From Shinisaurus crocodilurus (Eukaryota; Chordata; Lepidosauria; Squamata; Shinisauridae), in NCBI GenBank assembly GCA_021292165.1, contig CM037879.1:250523438-250587437 (forward strand): 64,000 nucleotides of DNA. The letters run 5' to 3'. The notes under the pieces are model-generated. The model ran no database searches and had not been told where the DNA came from. It saw nothing but the letters and a program-made list of their open reading frames with translations. Position numbers and translations under genes: made by a program. Positions 52,960 through 64,000 of the stretch are shown in pieces. Positions within the stretch are counted from its first letter, which is position 1. Every line of letters begins with the position of its first letter.

Positions 52960-55900
52960 CATTCTGGTTCTCTACAGCACTTTACCCTCTCATGACAAAG
53001 TGTTGATTGTCACAGCTGCCGAGGCTGCAGGTTCCCCTGTGGACAAATGTTGCCAGCGGATGACAAAGAAATCACGGCAGACTGTTGGAGCTGCTCAATT
53101 CGGGGCCCGATCATCATCCTCATCGGAAAGCATAGAAAGGGAAAGAAAAATCTCAGTAATGATGGCTACGAGTGGAGCACTTTTGGATCTGGGACCACGG
53201 CTACACTCTGGAAGATGGACTGCTGCAAAGGATGGGTGCACCTCACAAGGACTGGGAAGAATGTGTTTGGCCACAGCATGAGGAACTTAATCAGGAGGGC
53301 TTTAAACTGAATCCAACAGGGGAGGGAGACATAAACTCGGGGGTACCAATGGAAGAAGGCCTCTATGCCACAATGGAGAGAACAGCTCCAGCGGTGCCCA
53401 TTGATAGTCTACCACAAAATGTAGGGGGAAAGTCGGACTATAAAGCACATAGTCTTCGATGTCTTTATACTAATGCCAGAGTATGGGCAACAAACAAGAC
53501 GAACTTGAACTCTTGATACATGAGGGCAGTACGACTTGATAGGGATAACTGAACCTGGTGGGATGACTCCCATGACTGGAATACAGCAATTGAAGGGTAT
53601 AACTTGTTCAAAAGGAACAGAAGCAACAGAAAGGGAGGTGGAGTTGCACTGTATGTTAAAAATACGTATCTCTGCACAGAGATACAGGAAGAGGAGCTTG
53701 GCAGCCCCATTGAGAGCATCTGGGTTAAAATAAAGGGGCAAAGAATAAAACGAACATGGCGGTTGGAGTCTACTACCGACCACCCAATCAAGGAGAAGAC
53801 GAGGATGGAACTTTTGAAAAACAAATTGCCAGTGTTTCAAGGAGGCACAATGTGGTAGTAATGGGAGACTTCAATTTCCCTGATATCTGTTGGGAGACTT
53901 TTTCAGCCAAACATGGCCCCTCCAAGAAATTCCTGAGCTGTGCTGCTGATAACTTCCTCTACAGAAAGTGGAGGAAGGAACTAGAGGATCGGCTATCCTT
54001 GACCTGATTCTAACCAACAGAGACGAGTTAGTGGATAAAGTGGCAGTTTCGGGAACTCTGGGGGAAAGTGACCATGTTATACTTGAGTTCTTGATTCTAA
54101 CGGAAGCAAAAGCTGAGTGTAGCCAAACACGTACCCTGGATTTTAGGAAAGCCAATTTTAACAAACTCAGAACAATGATTAGTAAGATCCCATGGCAAGT
54201 GACTCTCACGAGAAAGGGAGCCCAGGAGGGGTGGGAGTTTTTAAAAAAAGAAATTTTAAAGGCACAATTGCAAACAATTCCCAAAAGGAAAAAAGGCAGA
54301 GGGCAACAGAAGAAGCCAATGTGGCTTCACAATAAACTCAAGACGACCTGAAAACAAAAAGGACACGTATAGGAAGTGGAAGGAAGGACAGGCTACAAGT
54401 GAAGAGTACAGGCAGGTAGCACAGAACTGCAGGAATAGTGTCAGGAAGGCTAAAGCTGAGAATGAGCTAAGGTTAGCGAGGAATGCTAAAAGCAACAAAA
54501 AAGCTTTCTTCAGATACATGCACAGTAAAAGACAGAAGAAAGAACTGGTGGTTCAACTACGCAATGAGGATGGCAAATTGATAACAGAAGACAAAGAAAA
54601 GGCAGAAGTGTTCAATTCCTACTTCGGCTCGGTCTTCTCCCAAAAGAGGGTCTATGACCCCCCTGGCAAACCTGAAGTGCAGACTGAAGGGGCAGGATTG
54701 CAGCTTGAGATTAATAGGCAAATGGTCAAGGAGCACCTGATTACTCTGAACGAGTTTAAATCTCCAGGGCCTGATGAGCTGCATCCTAGAGTAATAAAGG
54801 AACTGGCAGAAGAACTCTCAGAACCACTGTCTATTATCTTTGAGAAATCATGGAGGACAGGTGAAGTGCCAGACGACTGGAGGAGGGCAAATGTTGTTCC
54901 CATCTTCAAAAAGGGCAAGAAGGAGGAACCTGGGAACTATAGGCCAGTCAGTCTGACATCAATCCCCGGGAAGATTTTTGAGCAGATTATAAAGAAGTCA
55001 GTCTGCAAGCACCTTGAAAACAATGCAGTGATTACTAGAAGCCAGCATGGATTTGTCAAGAACAAATCCTGTCAGACTAATCTGATCTCATTTTTTGATC
55101 GGGTAACCTCCCTTGTGGACTGTGGGAATGCTGTGGACATTATATATCTGGACTTCAGCAAAGCTTTCGACAAAGTGCCTCATGATATCCTGATTAGTAA
55201 GCTAGCTAAGAGTGGGCTAGATGGAACAACTATCAGGTGGATCCACAACTGGCTACAGAATCGGACTCAAAGAGTGCTTATCAATGGTTCCTTCTCAAAC
55301 TGGGGAGAGGTAACGAGCGGGGTACCACAGGGCTCGGTCCTGGGCCCGGTGCTCTTCAACATTTTTATTAATGACTTGGATCAGGAGGTACGGGGAATGC
55401 TTATCAAATTTGCAGATGACACAAAGTTGGGTGGAACAGCTAATACTCTGGAAGACAGAAACAAAATTCAAAGTGACCTCGATAGGCTGGAGCGCTGGGC
55501 CGAAAACAACAGAATGAAATTTAATAGGGATAAATGCCAAGTGCTGCACCTAGGGAGAGGAAACCAAATGCAGAGTTACAGAATGGGGGACACTTGGCTC
55601 AACAATACTACAAGTGAGAAGGATCTTGGAATTGTGGTAGATCACAAACTGAATATGAGCCAGCAATGCGATGTGGCTGCAAAGAAGGCAAATGCAATTT
55701 TGGGCTGTATTAATAGAAGTATAGCTTCCAAATCGCGGGAAGTGATAATTCCCCTTTACTCGGCACTGGTTAGGCCTCATCTTGAGTACTGCGTCCAGTT
55801 CTGGGCACCACACTTTCAGAAGGATGTAGACAAACTGGAGAGGGTTCAGAGGAGGGCAACAAAGATGATAAAGGGACTGGAAACAAGGCCCTATAAGGAG

Positions 55901-56301
55901 AGACTGAAAGAACTGGGCATGTTTAGCCTTCAGAAGAGGAGACTGAGGGGAGATATGATCGCACTCTTCCAGTATTTGAAGGGATGTCACACAGAGGAGG
56001 GCAAAGATCTCTTCTCGATCATCCCAGTTTGCAGGACACGGAATAATGGGCTCAAGTTACAGGAACCTAGATTCCACCTAAACATCAGGAAAAATTTCCT
56101 GACTGTCAGAGCAATAAGACAATGGAATCAACTACCTAGGGAGGTTGTGGGCTCTCCCACTCTGGAGGCATTCAAGGTGCAGCTGGACAGCCATCTGTCA
56201 GGGATGCTTTGACCTAGATTCCTGCATTGAGCAGGGGGTTGGACTCGATGGCCTTGTAGGCCCCTTCCAACTCTACTTTTCTATGATTCTATGATTCTAT
56301 G
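52960..56301 (+). mobile_element. Long CR1 LINE
   Basis: 5' to 3': a conserved 5' coding part (NDGYEWSTFGSGTTATLWKM near 53155-53215), an endonuclease domain ([15 protein letters not shown] near 53855-53895) and a reverse transcriptase frame (54518-56212). The 3' untranslated part ends in the CR1 octamer repeats gattctatgattctatg (56284-56301). The endonuclease region has several frameshifts and stops. The element is nearly complete but not active as read. Confidence 0.9.
54518..56212 (+). CDS. CR1 ORF2 reverse transcriptase region, 564 residues
   Basis: The frame begins inside ORF2 and holds a full reverse transcriptase. Motifs seen are PGPDELHPRVIKELAEEL, NVVPIFKKGKKEEPGNYRPV, SKAFDKVPHDIL, GVPQGSVLGPVLFNIFINDL and the catalytic FADDTKLGG. 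The C-terminal part includes SALVRPHLEYCVQFWAPHF and GDMIALFQYLKG, with a stop 90 bp before the 3' repeats. Motif spacing and order match CR1. The upstream endonuclease frame is broken, so the full protein is not made from this copy. Confidence 0.92.
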   Translation: MHSKRQKKELVVQLRNEDGKLITEDKEKAEVFNSYFGSVFSQKRVYDPPGKPEVQTEGAGLQLEINRQMVKEHLITLNEFKSPGPDELHPRVIKELAEELSEPLSIIFEKSWRTGEVPDDWRRANVVPIFKKGKKEEPGNYRPVSLTSIPGKIFEQIIKKSVCKHLENNAVITRSQHGFVKNKSCQTNLISFFDRVTSLVDCGNAVDIIYLDFSKAFDKVPHDILISKLAKSGLDGTTIRWIHNWLQNRTQRVLINGSFSNWGEVTSGVPQGSVLGPVLFNIFINDLDQEVRGMLIKFADDTKLGGTANTLEDRNKIQSDLDRLERWAENNRMKFNRDKCQVLHLGRGNQMQSYRMGDTWLNNTTSEKDLGIVVDHKLNMSQQCDVAAKKANAILGCINRSIASKSREVIIPLYSALVRPHLEYCVQFWAPHFQKDVDKLERVQRRATKMIKGLETRPYKERLKELGMFSLQKRRLRGDMIALFQYLKGCHTEEGKDLFSIIPVCRTRNNGLKLQEPRFHLNIRKNFLTVRAIRQWNQLPREVVGSPTLEAFKVQLDSHLSGML

Positions 56302-56666
56302 TTCCTTCTCATTCAGCCAGCATGAGAGCTGGCAACAAAGGGTTAACTCCTCCTTGGAGAGAAGGTGGGTCCAGCAAAACTTGACATGCTATCCAGAGGG
56401 GGCCATGGGGAGACTGTCTCAGTTTCAGTTAGACTCAACCTTCTCATGGAGAGGAAGATCAGTAGATCTGTCTTCTTAATTTCTCCCTCTCCCACACACA
56501 CACACACACACTGAATTGGAGAACTTTTAAAAGATGCACTATTATATTTTGGTTAGAGGGGAGATGACCATTCTTTTCAGCATCAGACAAGTATGTTGCT
56601 TATGTGACAACAGCTGCCCAGAAAATAAGGCACAAACATAATGTCTTTCCCTTCATATCTATATAG

Positions 56667-56779
56667 GTGTGACAGTGCGAATGCCTCAAACGACAGCATA
56701 TGTTGTGAACAATGGGCTAACCTTGGGATCTGGAGGGCCTCAGCTTACAGTGCATCATCGGCCACCTCAAGTGCATTCA
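56667..56779 (+). CDS. ATF7IP: ATF7IP exon: VTVRMPQTTAYVVNN region
   Basis: The exon lies between acceptor atctatatag and donor gtaagt. It completes a Gly codon, then reads VTVRMPQTTAYVVNNGLTLG and SGGPQLTVHHRPPQVHS, ending in phase 0. It is almost the same as in other vertebrate ATF7IP proteins. The CR1 element ends only 366 bp upstream. Confidence 0.96.
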
Positions 56780-57199
56780 GTAAGTACCTTTGTCCAGTTG
56801 CTGGGGTGAACATTCAGAGGAGGTTATCTCTGTCCTTCCTCTGTCATATATGCTATCACTTGCAGGCAATATCCTTTAGCAGTTTAGGACTGGACAGTCT
56901 CTACTTAAATAGACACACATTTTTATTTTTTATTTTTTTCCCCTTGAAGTTCAAGGTGGCCAACAGTCATAAAACAGTAATATCAAAAAGACCAAAAGAA
57001 ATAATAAAACACAGCAGTACATCACCGTCTCTTTGGGCCTGCTAGGTTCCAACTTAATCCAATACTTGTTGAGATCTGGGAATTGTTTTTGGCCTTGAGA
57101 ATGCACCAGTTTTTTGGTTGATAGAGTACATATTTTGAAAACATGGTGATGAGACAACCTCTTTTGGCACCCTCATTGTACCTCTTCTCTGTTCTGCAG

Positions 57200-57616
57200 G
57201 AGCCATTGCGGCCTGTGCATCCAGCTCCACTGCCAGAGGCCCCACAGCCATCACGCTTGCCTCCTGAAGCTGCCAACACCTCTCTGCCTCAGAAGCCACA
57301 CCTGAAGTTAGCACGTGTACAAAGTCAAAATGGCATAGTGCTATCCTGGAGTGTTTTGGAAGTGGACCGGAGCTGTGCCAGTGTGGATAGCTATCATCTG
57401 TATGCATACCATGAGGACCCCAGTGCCACTGTGCCCTCTCAGTGGAAAAAGATTGGGGAAGTAAAGGCCCTCCCCCTGCCTATGGCATGCACACTTACTC
57501 AGTTTGTGTCTGGCAGCAAATACTATTTTGCAGTTCGTGCTAAAGACATCTATGGACGGTTTGGACTCTTTTGTGACCCACAGTCAACAGATGTGATTGC
57601 TTCCCAAAGCAGTTAA
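57200..57616 (+). CDS. ATF7IP: ATF7IP last coding exon: fibronectin type III domain
   Basis: The exon follows acceptor gttctgcag in phase 0 and runs to TAA at 57614-57616. A Pro-rich start ([20 protein letters not shown]) leads to a fibronectin type III domain over about 100 residues: [20 protein letters not shown], then [12 protein letters not shown] and [20 protein letters not shown]. The Trp in the B-strand and the Tyr-Tyr-Phe-Ala-Val-Arg F-strand are typical. The protein ends DVIASQSS. In the known protein the C-terminal region binds MBD1 and other zinc-finger cofactors. Conservation is very high. Confidence 0.97.
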   Translation, partial: EPLRPVHPAPLPEAPQPSRLPPEAANTSLPQKPHLKLARVQSQNGIVLSWSVLEVDRSCASVDSYHLYAYHEDPSATVPSQWKKIGEVKALPLPMACTLTQFVSGSKYYFAVRAKDIYGRFGLFCDPQSTDVIASQSS

Positions 57617-59793
57617 ACTTGAGACTTTGAAGGCTTCCATTCTTGCCCCACAGTTGTGGCTTACTCTGGTTTTGGGTTTATTCTCATGCATGAAATTCAC
57701 TGTAAAATCCCCTCTGCAGGATTATTTTGGACAGCTTTGTCATACACTACAGAACTTATAACCAAAACCAAAATAAATTCCTAGCCTGCAGTGAGAGAGA
57801 CTGCATTTCTGATGAAGTCTTGAAGTACGAAGTTCTCTCTCCTCCCCTCTCAAGCTGCTCTACCTGTTAAGTAGTGAGACCCTAAGTCTTGGGAATTTGG
57901 CATCATGCTGATGTTTCTCAGTGGGCTGAACAGGAATATCAATCACTGACACAAGGGCAGAAGAGGAGAGTTCAGTGGTTAGGTTAGGAGGGAAGCCAGG
58001 ATTCAGGGTCTTGCTTTCTTTTATTTTGGAACAGTGACCAGTCTTACCTTACAAGCTATCACCTGCTTTCTAGAGGCAAAGGACCTTTTGCGTGTCCAGT
58101 TCTTGAGGAATGTATGTGAGTCTACTTACTCAAGTGGGAAAGAGGGGAGTGAGCAGTCCTCTGACTAGTTTACAGAGTGCTTTCCACCAGAACCAGGGAG
58201 CATTCTGAAGCCAGACAGAACAGGTTTGTAGAAAACTTCATTTGCATTTCCAATAGCTTCCTGATCCTCCTCTTATGATCCTTCTCTTTTTAAAGAAATT
58301 TAATTTGTGCCTTAAACAATAATTTCACAAATAAATGCAATCACACTTTGTATGTTCCTCCTTCTTTTGCCCCCTTTCATTTTTCTGCTTTTCTTCCTAG
58401 TCCCAAGAAGTGTAGTACCCAGCCTTCCTGAATTAATTCCTAAATAATTCAAATCAATGTTTAAATTACTTCTTCTAATTAATCTGTGAAGATGGGTCAC
58501 ACTGACAGTATTTGGCTGCATCATGTTGTTCTTGGGAAGTTGGTGTGCACTATAGACTCTCCAGAAGTGATTTTGGTGGCATAAGACACTTCATTCTCCT
58601 CACACAGATAAACACTTGGGGTGCCATGTAAGGCCAACCTGACAAGGTTCCTTGATGAAAGCAATCAATTAAATATTCTAATATAATCTTTCATTCTTTC
58701 AATGACTGAGTCATGGCAATAGAATAGTACCTCCTCCTACCATCCCACCGAGAGCTAGCACCCACAACAAACAGCTAAACCACACCTGACGTGGACATAG
58801 AAGAAAGCTGCACCATGCCGTCTTCCAGAGGAAAGCAGCACATCTGTTGTCATCCTGGTTCATCATCTCCAGTGGGGAGTGGGTGGCAGCTCTTCCCACT
58901 TCATTGTTGGACCAGGGTCCAGCACTTTCTAAAACTTCTTATTTTGAAGCTGATAGAGTTGAAACTGAAATGTAAGGTTCGGAAGAAGGACAGGCTGGAG
59001 CTTGTTGATACTGTGTATTTTGGGAATACAGGGTCTTAATTCTGTTTCTGTGAGAACATACATGGAGTAAAATTCCTTTAATTTTTATATATGGTACACC
59101 TTGTGTCCTCATCTACATTGCATTCCTTTTGAGCGACATGGAATCCTTCCTGTGGATTTTTGGCTTCTCTCTAATGGCTCTTACCAAGAATTATCTTTGA
59201 GCCAGGTGAATTTTGTTCTTGCTCTTCCTTCAGAATTTCTCGGTCTCAAGTAGCAGACAGCTAATATGTAATCAGTTTGCATCACTTGCTTAGCAGTGGT
59301 GCTATCACCTTCAGAAACAAAACTGTTTAGTTTGCCTCTCTGCTAGCAGCTTGATATTAAAGCAACCAACAAGCTCTCCAGAGGAGCCACTGCTAAGATA
59401 TATATTTTTTTCTCAGTTTAGAATATATTTGGGGCACCTCTAATTGGGTTGATTGTAATACTAAAAAGCTAAATACTAAAGCTGCCATTGGAAGAATACT
59501 AAAAATCTATGGATGGAGCATTTTGTAACAAAAATGTCTTTAAGGTTGGGTGTGTGTGTGAAAAACTAGGGGCTTACCACTCTGCTCTTAACCTCCATAA
59601 TCCTAGTTTATGTAGCCAAAGATATAGTTTGCTATCTGCATTGGGTCTTGCTGGAAAAAAATGGGTCCTCCCTCTACCATTTTATTGTATTTGGGTAATA
59701 AAGTCAAACCTGAGCGCAGCTAGAAAGGGCGTGTGTGTTTTATAGGGCATGTTAACTCTTTTGGATGGGGTACATAGGTCACACATTTTAAAC

Positions 59794-59932
59794 CAGGGGT
59801 AGAGGAGCCATAGCCCTCCAGATGATGTTGGACTACAGCTCCCATCAGCCCCAGCCAGCATGGCCAATAGTTAGGGCTTATGGGAGTTGTAGTCTAACAG
59901 CATTTGGAGAGCCACAGGTTCCCCATTCCTGT
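59794..59932. mobile_element. Palindromic hAT MITE in the 3' UTR
   Basis: The ends caggggtagaggagccatag and the inverted caggaatggggaacctgtgg fold back over the element. Flanks ttttaaac (59786-59793 and 59933-59940) are a perfect 8-bp repeat. Confidence 0.78.
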
Positions 59933-60897
59933 TTTTAAACAAGTCAGTAAGAGATAATTCAAGAACTTGCCACATCGTGGAATTAGATAAACATTCCCTA
60001 AATAAACCCCCCAAAAGAATGTGAATCCCGTTCTGGAAAAACTCCGCCTACATGTTTTGTACATCTTGCCCCTTGTTAGAGAGAGGGAAAATATTAGCAA
60101 CTAAATTTTTACTCTTGCTTACTGTTCTGCCTCCAGGGTCAGACATCATTCCATTTTCAATCAAACAAACTTGTGACAGGTGCTAACTACAGTTTTTGTT
60201 CAGTTAGATCAAAACCGGTGTACTTCACGGCATAGTTTTGTCGTAGTTTCTAAACTTAATACTTTCGATTTGTGAACTGAAACTGGTAGTGGGGATAGAA
60301 GGGAACTACACTTTATGAGGCAGAACGGATATGCCTGGCAAATTATGTAAGGCAACAGAAAGGGGAAAGCAGAAATCAGGGCTTGAACTGAGCTGTTAGC
60401 AAGAGCTCACATTTTGGGACCTTATGGCCTTGTATTTGGTGCCGTATTCTTTCACTTTTGCTCCAAAGAAAAGATCTTGGTTTACAGATCTGAGCATCTG
60501 CTTACAACAGATAGTGGAAAATAATATTTCCTTCTTATCAAAGTATTATAAGCTAAACTAGATTGCACAACACCAAACTGCAGAGAAGTTGGGTTTTTGC
60601 TACTCTGTGCTCATTGAGAAATTGTGCATCCCACTCAGCACATTATAGATTGGGCAGAGAATACATTTTCTAAAGACTTTAAGACAGAGTGGACAAGATG
60701 GGTTTTCATTGTCCACATTGTATTGTGTCAGTATTTTTTTTTCTCCTCACTTTCCTTATTACAGTATATGGCTGGCCCATGCTTGAAAATTCTGGTTTTT
60801 ACTGCTATTAAATGTGAAACTGAAGTATGTTTTTTCATCTGTATTTCATCAATGTTCTGCTCTTTGTCTTTAATACTTGAGAATCCATCTTCTAGTT

Positions 60898-61034
60898 TAG
60901 GGGTAGGCAAGCTGGTGCCCTCCAGATGTTTTGGACTACAGCTCCCATAATCCTTTGACCATTGGCCATGCTGGCTAGGACTTATGGGAATTGTAGTCAA
61001 ATCCATTTGGAGGGCACCAGGTTACCAACCCCTG
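60898..61034. mobile_element. Palindromic hAT MITE in the 3' UTR (second)
   Basis: It belongs to the same family as 18269-18403, with taggggtaggcaagctggtg on the left and the inverted caggggttggtaacctggtg on the right. The flanking repeat is degraded (tatttagt on the right). Confidence 0.72.
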
Positions 61035-62429
61035 TATTTAGTTAGCAATAAGTTCCATTTCAGAGGAAAGGATAAGTGAAAGATTTTCACTGTTCAAAAA
61101 GGAAAAAGTGGTGGGACAATTGCTGCTAAATTCCTGAGAACCCCTTGGGTTAACTTGCTTGTATCTTCCATTTTGTTTCTCTGATTACAGCTAGAAGGCC
61201 TTTTCAGGTAAAACCTCAACAGCTGGTGGGTTGGAGACTTGGAAGGGACAGGGGGCACAATACATGTTTTCTTTACTGGAAATTTAATGGCAGATGATGG
61301 GATCCTCAAGCATGTTGGCAAATATTCTAAGAACTTTGAATATATCAAGAATTATGCAGTGTGTCTCAAGGATTGAGACGGCTGAATTTCAGCATATTTG
61401 CATCAGTTACTGTGCTTCTGAAGGAACACATTGCGCACACAGGACTCAAGGGAAATGGTGACAACGCTATAGATGTCTGTGGGAGCAAAGAGGGAAGCTG
61501 CTGTGATTAAAACACATGTTGTATTGCAATAAATCACATTGGTTCACCCTTTCATTTAAGGCTCTTTAAGTGGTCTGTGACCATGTAATCCTCATTACAT
61601 TTAGGGTCAGTCTGTCAGTAGCCTTGTTCCCTGAATAACCATATCACAGTATTAGCTAGGAGAGCTGAAACCACAATACAAAACAAAGTTGGGATGATGC
61701 CACCTTAGAATTCCCTTAGTATTCTCATCCAGTCAATGGTAAAAAAAAATACCCAGATTTTGAAAATGAAAGCTTGATATATTGAAGATACTTCTTTCTT
61801 TTTTTGTGTTTGGGTTGTGTGAAAACTGGGTACCAATGTTTTGGCAATGCAGAGGATGCCCTGGTATTGCCACAAACAGGTTATCCCATCCTTCCTGTAA
61901 CCAATTTTATGTTGAGAGTAACATGTACAAGTAGATAAGAGTACAAATTAAAATGTGTTCTTTTATCATTGAATCTAATCAATATTTTGAAGCACATGGA
62001 TTGGTTTCTTACCTTATTGTGCTGGGTTTTCCTGTTTGAAAATATATTTTAAGTGCTGTCTAAGTTGGAAGTTTTATCTGTAAATAAAATAACTGGACAG
62101 CCAAACCTTGGGGTACTTGTTGGACTTCAATAACTTATCAGCCACTGGCAAATAAACTGCTACAAAAACCCTTTATATAAACTTGCACTCTGATGTTTTT
62201 CTTCTGCAGATAAACATGTAAATAAAGATAATGTAGGACGTACCAAAAAGTCCAGTTTAAGCAGGGCAATGGCAAGTTCTCCTAACTTTTGTATGCATTG
62301 TAGATTAGTGTCTGTATACGTGTTAATTGTAGTGGGGTTTTGTCTGACAAGCCTGAGATTTATACTTTGAAATAAACTACTGGGTTTTTAACCTTCGGAG
62401 TCTTGTGTGGTTGGTTCTGATTATCAAGA

Positions 62430-64000
62430 GAGTCTTGGGTTTAGGGCTTTAAAGGTCATCAACACATTGAATTGTAGCCAGAAACAAATTGGAAGCAAGT
62501 ACAACCATCTCAACAAGGGAACCAAGCTGCATGCTCCCTATAAACAACCCGTCAGCAATTGGGCTGCTACATTCTGAACCTATTGTAGTTTCCAAATGCT
62601 CTTTGAAAGCAGTGCTATGTAGAGTGCATTGCAATAATCCAGACATGGTGTAGTGAAGGCATGTGTCACCATGGCTAGATCTGCATTCTCCAGGAAGGGG
62701 TGTAGTTAGCACACCAGTCTCAGCAAGGAGCAGGCACTCCTTGCTACTGCCAAGACCTGAGCATCAAAGGTCAAGGCCAATTGTTCCAGAAGAACCCTCA
62801 AACTTAAAGCCTGTGTTCTCAAGGGGAGTGCTACCCCATCCAACACAGATTGAACCCCAATTCCCAGGACAGCTTTTCTGATCAAGATCACCTCTGTTTT
62901 GTCTGGATTCAATTTGTTAGCCCATATCTAGTCCATTACCATCCCCGGGCAATGGTTCAGGATCTTGACAGCTTCCCCGGAACAAGGTGAATGAGAGAGA
63001 CAGAGAGCTGGTGTCATTCACATATTAGTGACACCAAAACCCTCAATGACATCCCACAATGGTTTCATGAAGATCTTCAACAGCATGAGGAACAAAATAG
63101 AACTCTGAGGGACACCATAGGCCAAGGCATCACCAGCACCACTTCTAAGTTGGAATGGATATGAGCGACTTTATCCACAAAATGCCTTTCAAATTGATCA
63201 CATCAGGCTACCAAGCAGTCCTCCCATTTTGTGAACCAAGATGTGGCGAATCTGTCAATTTTGGTTTCTCATTTTTCCAATTATAAATTAAGTTCATCCT
63301 GAACTTTGAGAATTTTTGTTGTAAAGTTTGCATGAACATTTGTGTGTGTCTCCTAAAATACACATTTTTTGCAAGCAATTTTCCTAATTTTTGAATGTTA
63401 TTTTCACTAATATATGCATTTTTTTGTACACATTCTTTGGAGAACTCCATTTCAAAATGTGGATAAGTGCATATTTCAAATGATAACTGAGTTTTGGTTA
63501 ATGTATTGATTTGAAAGTCCAAAATTAAGTAAGTTCACATTAAAATGCAAACCAGATGAATTACTTCCCCATCCATACCTCTGACTACTTGGAACAGCTC
63601 CACTGGCTGACTTTGAGCAGATTCAATGGTGATGGGAAAGTGCAATTTCTTTGCCACCATCATCACTACAGAGTAGGCTCTAACCTGTGTTTTGTCATAT
63701 TCATTGATCATCTTCCACCACTGTTGCTCTAGCCATCTTCCTTGCTGTTTCATTGCTGTCAGCTCCTTGGACCACCAAGGAGCTAACTTAGCTCCATACT
63801 AAGGGAGAGGTCATTCATGAGCAATCATGTCAACCACCCAGGCCACTCTCCAGTTCCAAAGATCAACCAAGGCTGCAACAGGAAAGTTTTCCTGTGTGAA
63901 AGGAAAATTCTGAAGATCCATCAGAAAACCACTTGAATCCATCAGCCTCCTGGGCAGGGCCATCCTAATAGTTCCCCACCCCCACCCCTGTGAAAGTCTT
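62430..64000 (-). mobile_element. Old L2-type LINE running to the window edge
   Basis: Fragments on the minus strand match the L2 at 9849-13613. The 3' domain is near 62450-62720, a decayed YADD region near 62990-63060, and RRLERRW-like to LFQVVRGMDGE near 63560-63750. A block at 63228-63540 of unrelated AT-rich sequence appears inserted. Many stops show it is old. Confidence 0.68.

Larger units (their letters stand above)
57617..62395 (+). other. ATF7IP: ATF7IP 3' untranslated region (probable extent)
   Basis: The region after the stop is long and non-coding. A first AATAAA at 57772-57777 could give a short form. Further signals are at 62081 and 62221, and 62371-62376 is followed by a GT-rich stretch (gtcttgtgtggttggttctg), which fits the distal end. 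Two hAT MITEs lie inside (59794-59932 and 60898-61034). The extent is inferred from signals and not from transcript data. Confidence 0.65.

Overview
This 64 kb window is nuclear DNA from a vertebrate, most likely a non-avian reptile and probably a lepidosaur (lizard, snake or tuatara). The evidence is a conserved multi-exon vertebrate gene, recently active CR1 and L2 LINEs, MIR-like tRNA SINEs, L1 fragments, DIRS elements and many hAT-type MITEs. Two or more abundant short repeats look sauropsid. I cannot name the species from sequence alone.

The only host gene I can support is the 3' half of ATF7IP (MCAF1), the SETDB1/MBD1 cofactor, on the + strand. Twelve coding exons lie between 5042 and 57616. 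All have AG/GT borders and agreeing phases, and together they encode about 728 residues: an NLS-rich basic segment, a coiled coil in the SETDB1-binding region, a long Ser/Thr/Pro/Gln-rich linker, a SUMO-interacting motif and a C-terminal fibronectin type III domain. The stop codon is at 57614-57616. The 3' UTR probably runs to about 62,390, with a possible early poly(A) signal at 57772. The 5' exons lie outside the window.

Nearly everything else is transposable elements packed in the introns. Positions 1-2605 hold the 3' half of a DIRS element. Positions 9380-14262 hold an L1 split by a nearly full-length L2. Positions 17114-17378, 39096-40180 and 43678-45071 hold a TA-flanked MITE family, one copy of which has amplified its interior into a satellite. 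Positions 27078-33473 hold a second DIRS family containing an L1 (15-bp target duplication) and a Ty1/copia RNase H plus LTR piece. Positions 34072-36312 hold a DNA transposon with about 250-bp inverted repeats. Positions 38107-41793 hold a third DIRS copy broken by a 2-kb insertion with inverted ends. Positions 52960-56301 hold a long CR1.

The most unusual signal is a pair of elements, at 7451-7630 and 50649-50805, that join a 5S rRNA-derived head to a CR1-type 3' tail at the same junction. They look like a pol III-driven SINE family that uses CR1 machinery. ATF7IP works with SETDB1, which silences transposons by H3K9 methylation, so a silencing cofactor gene here carries an exceptional TE load.
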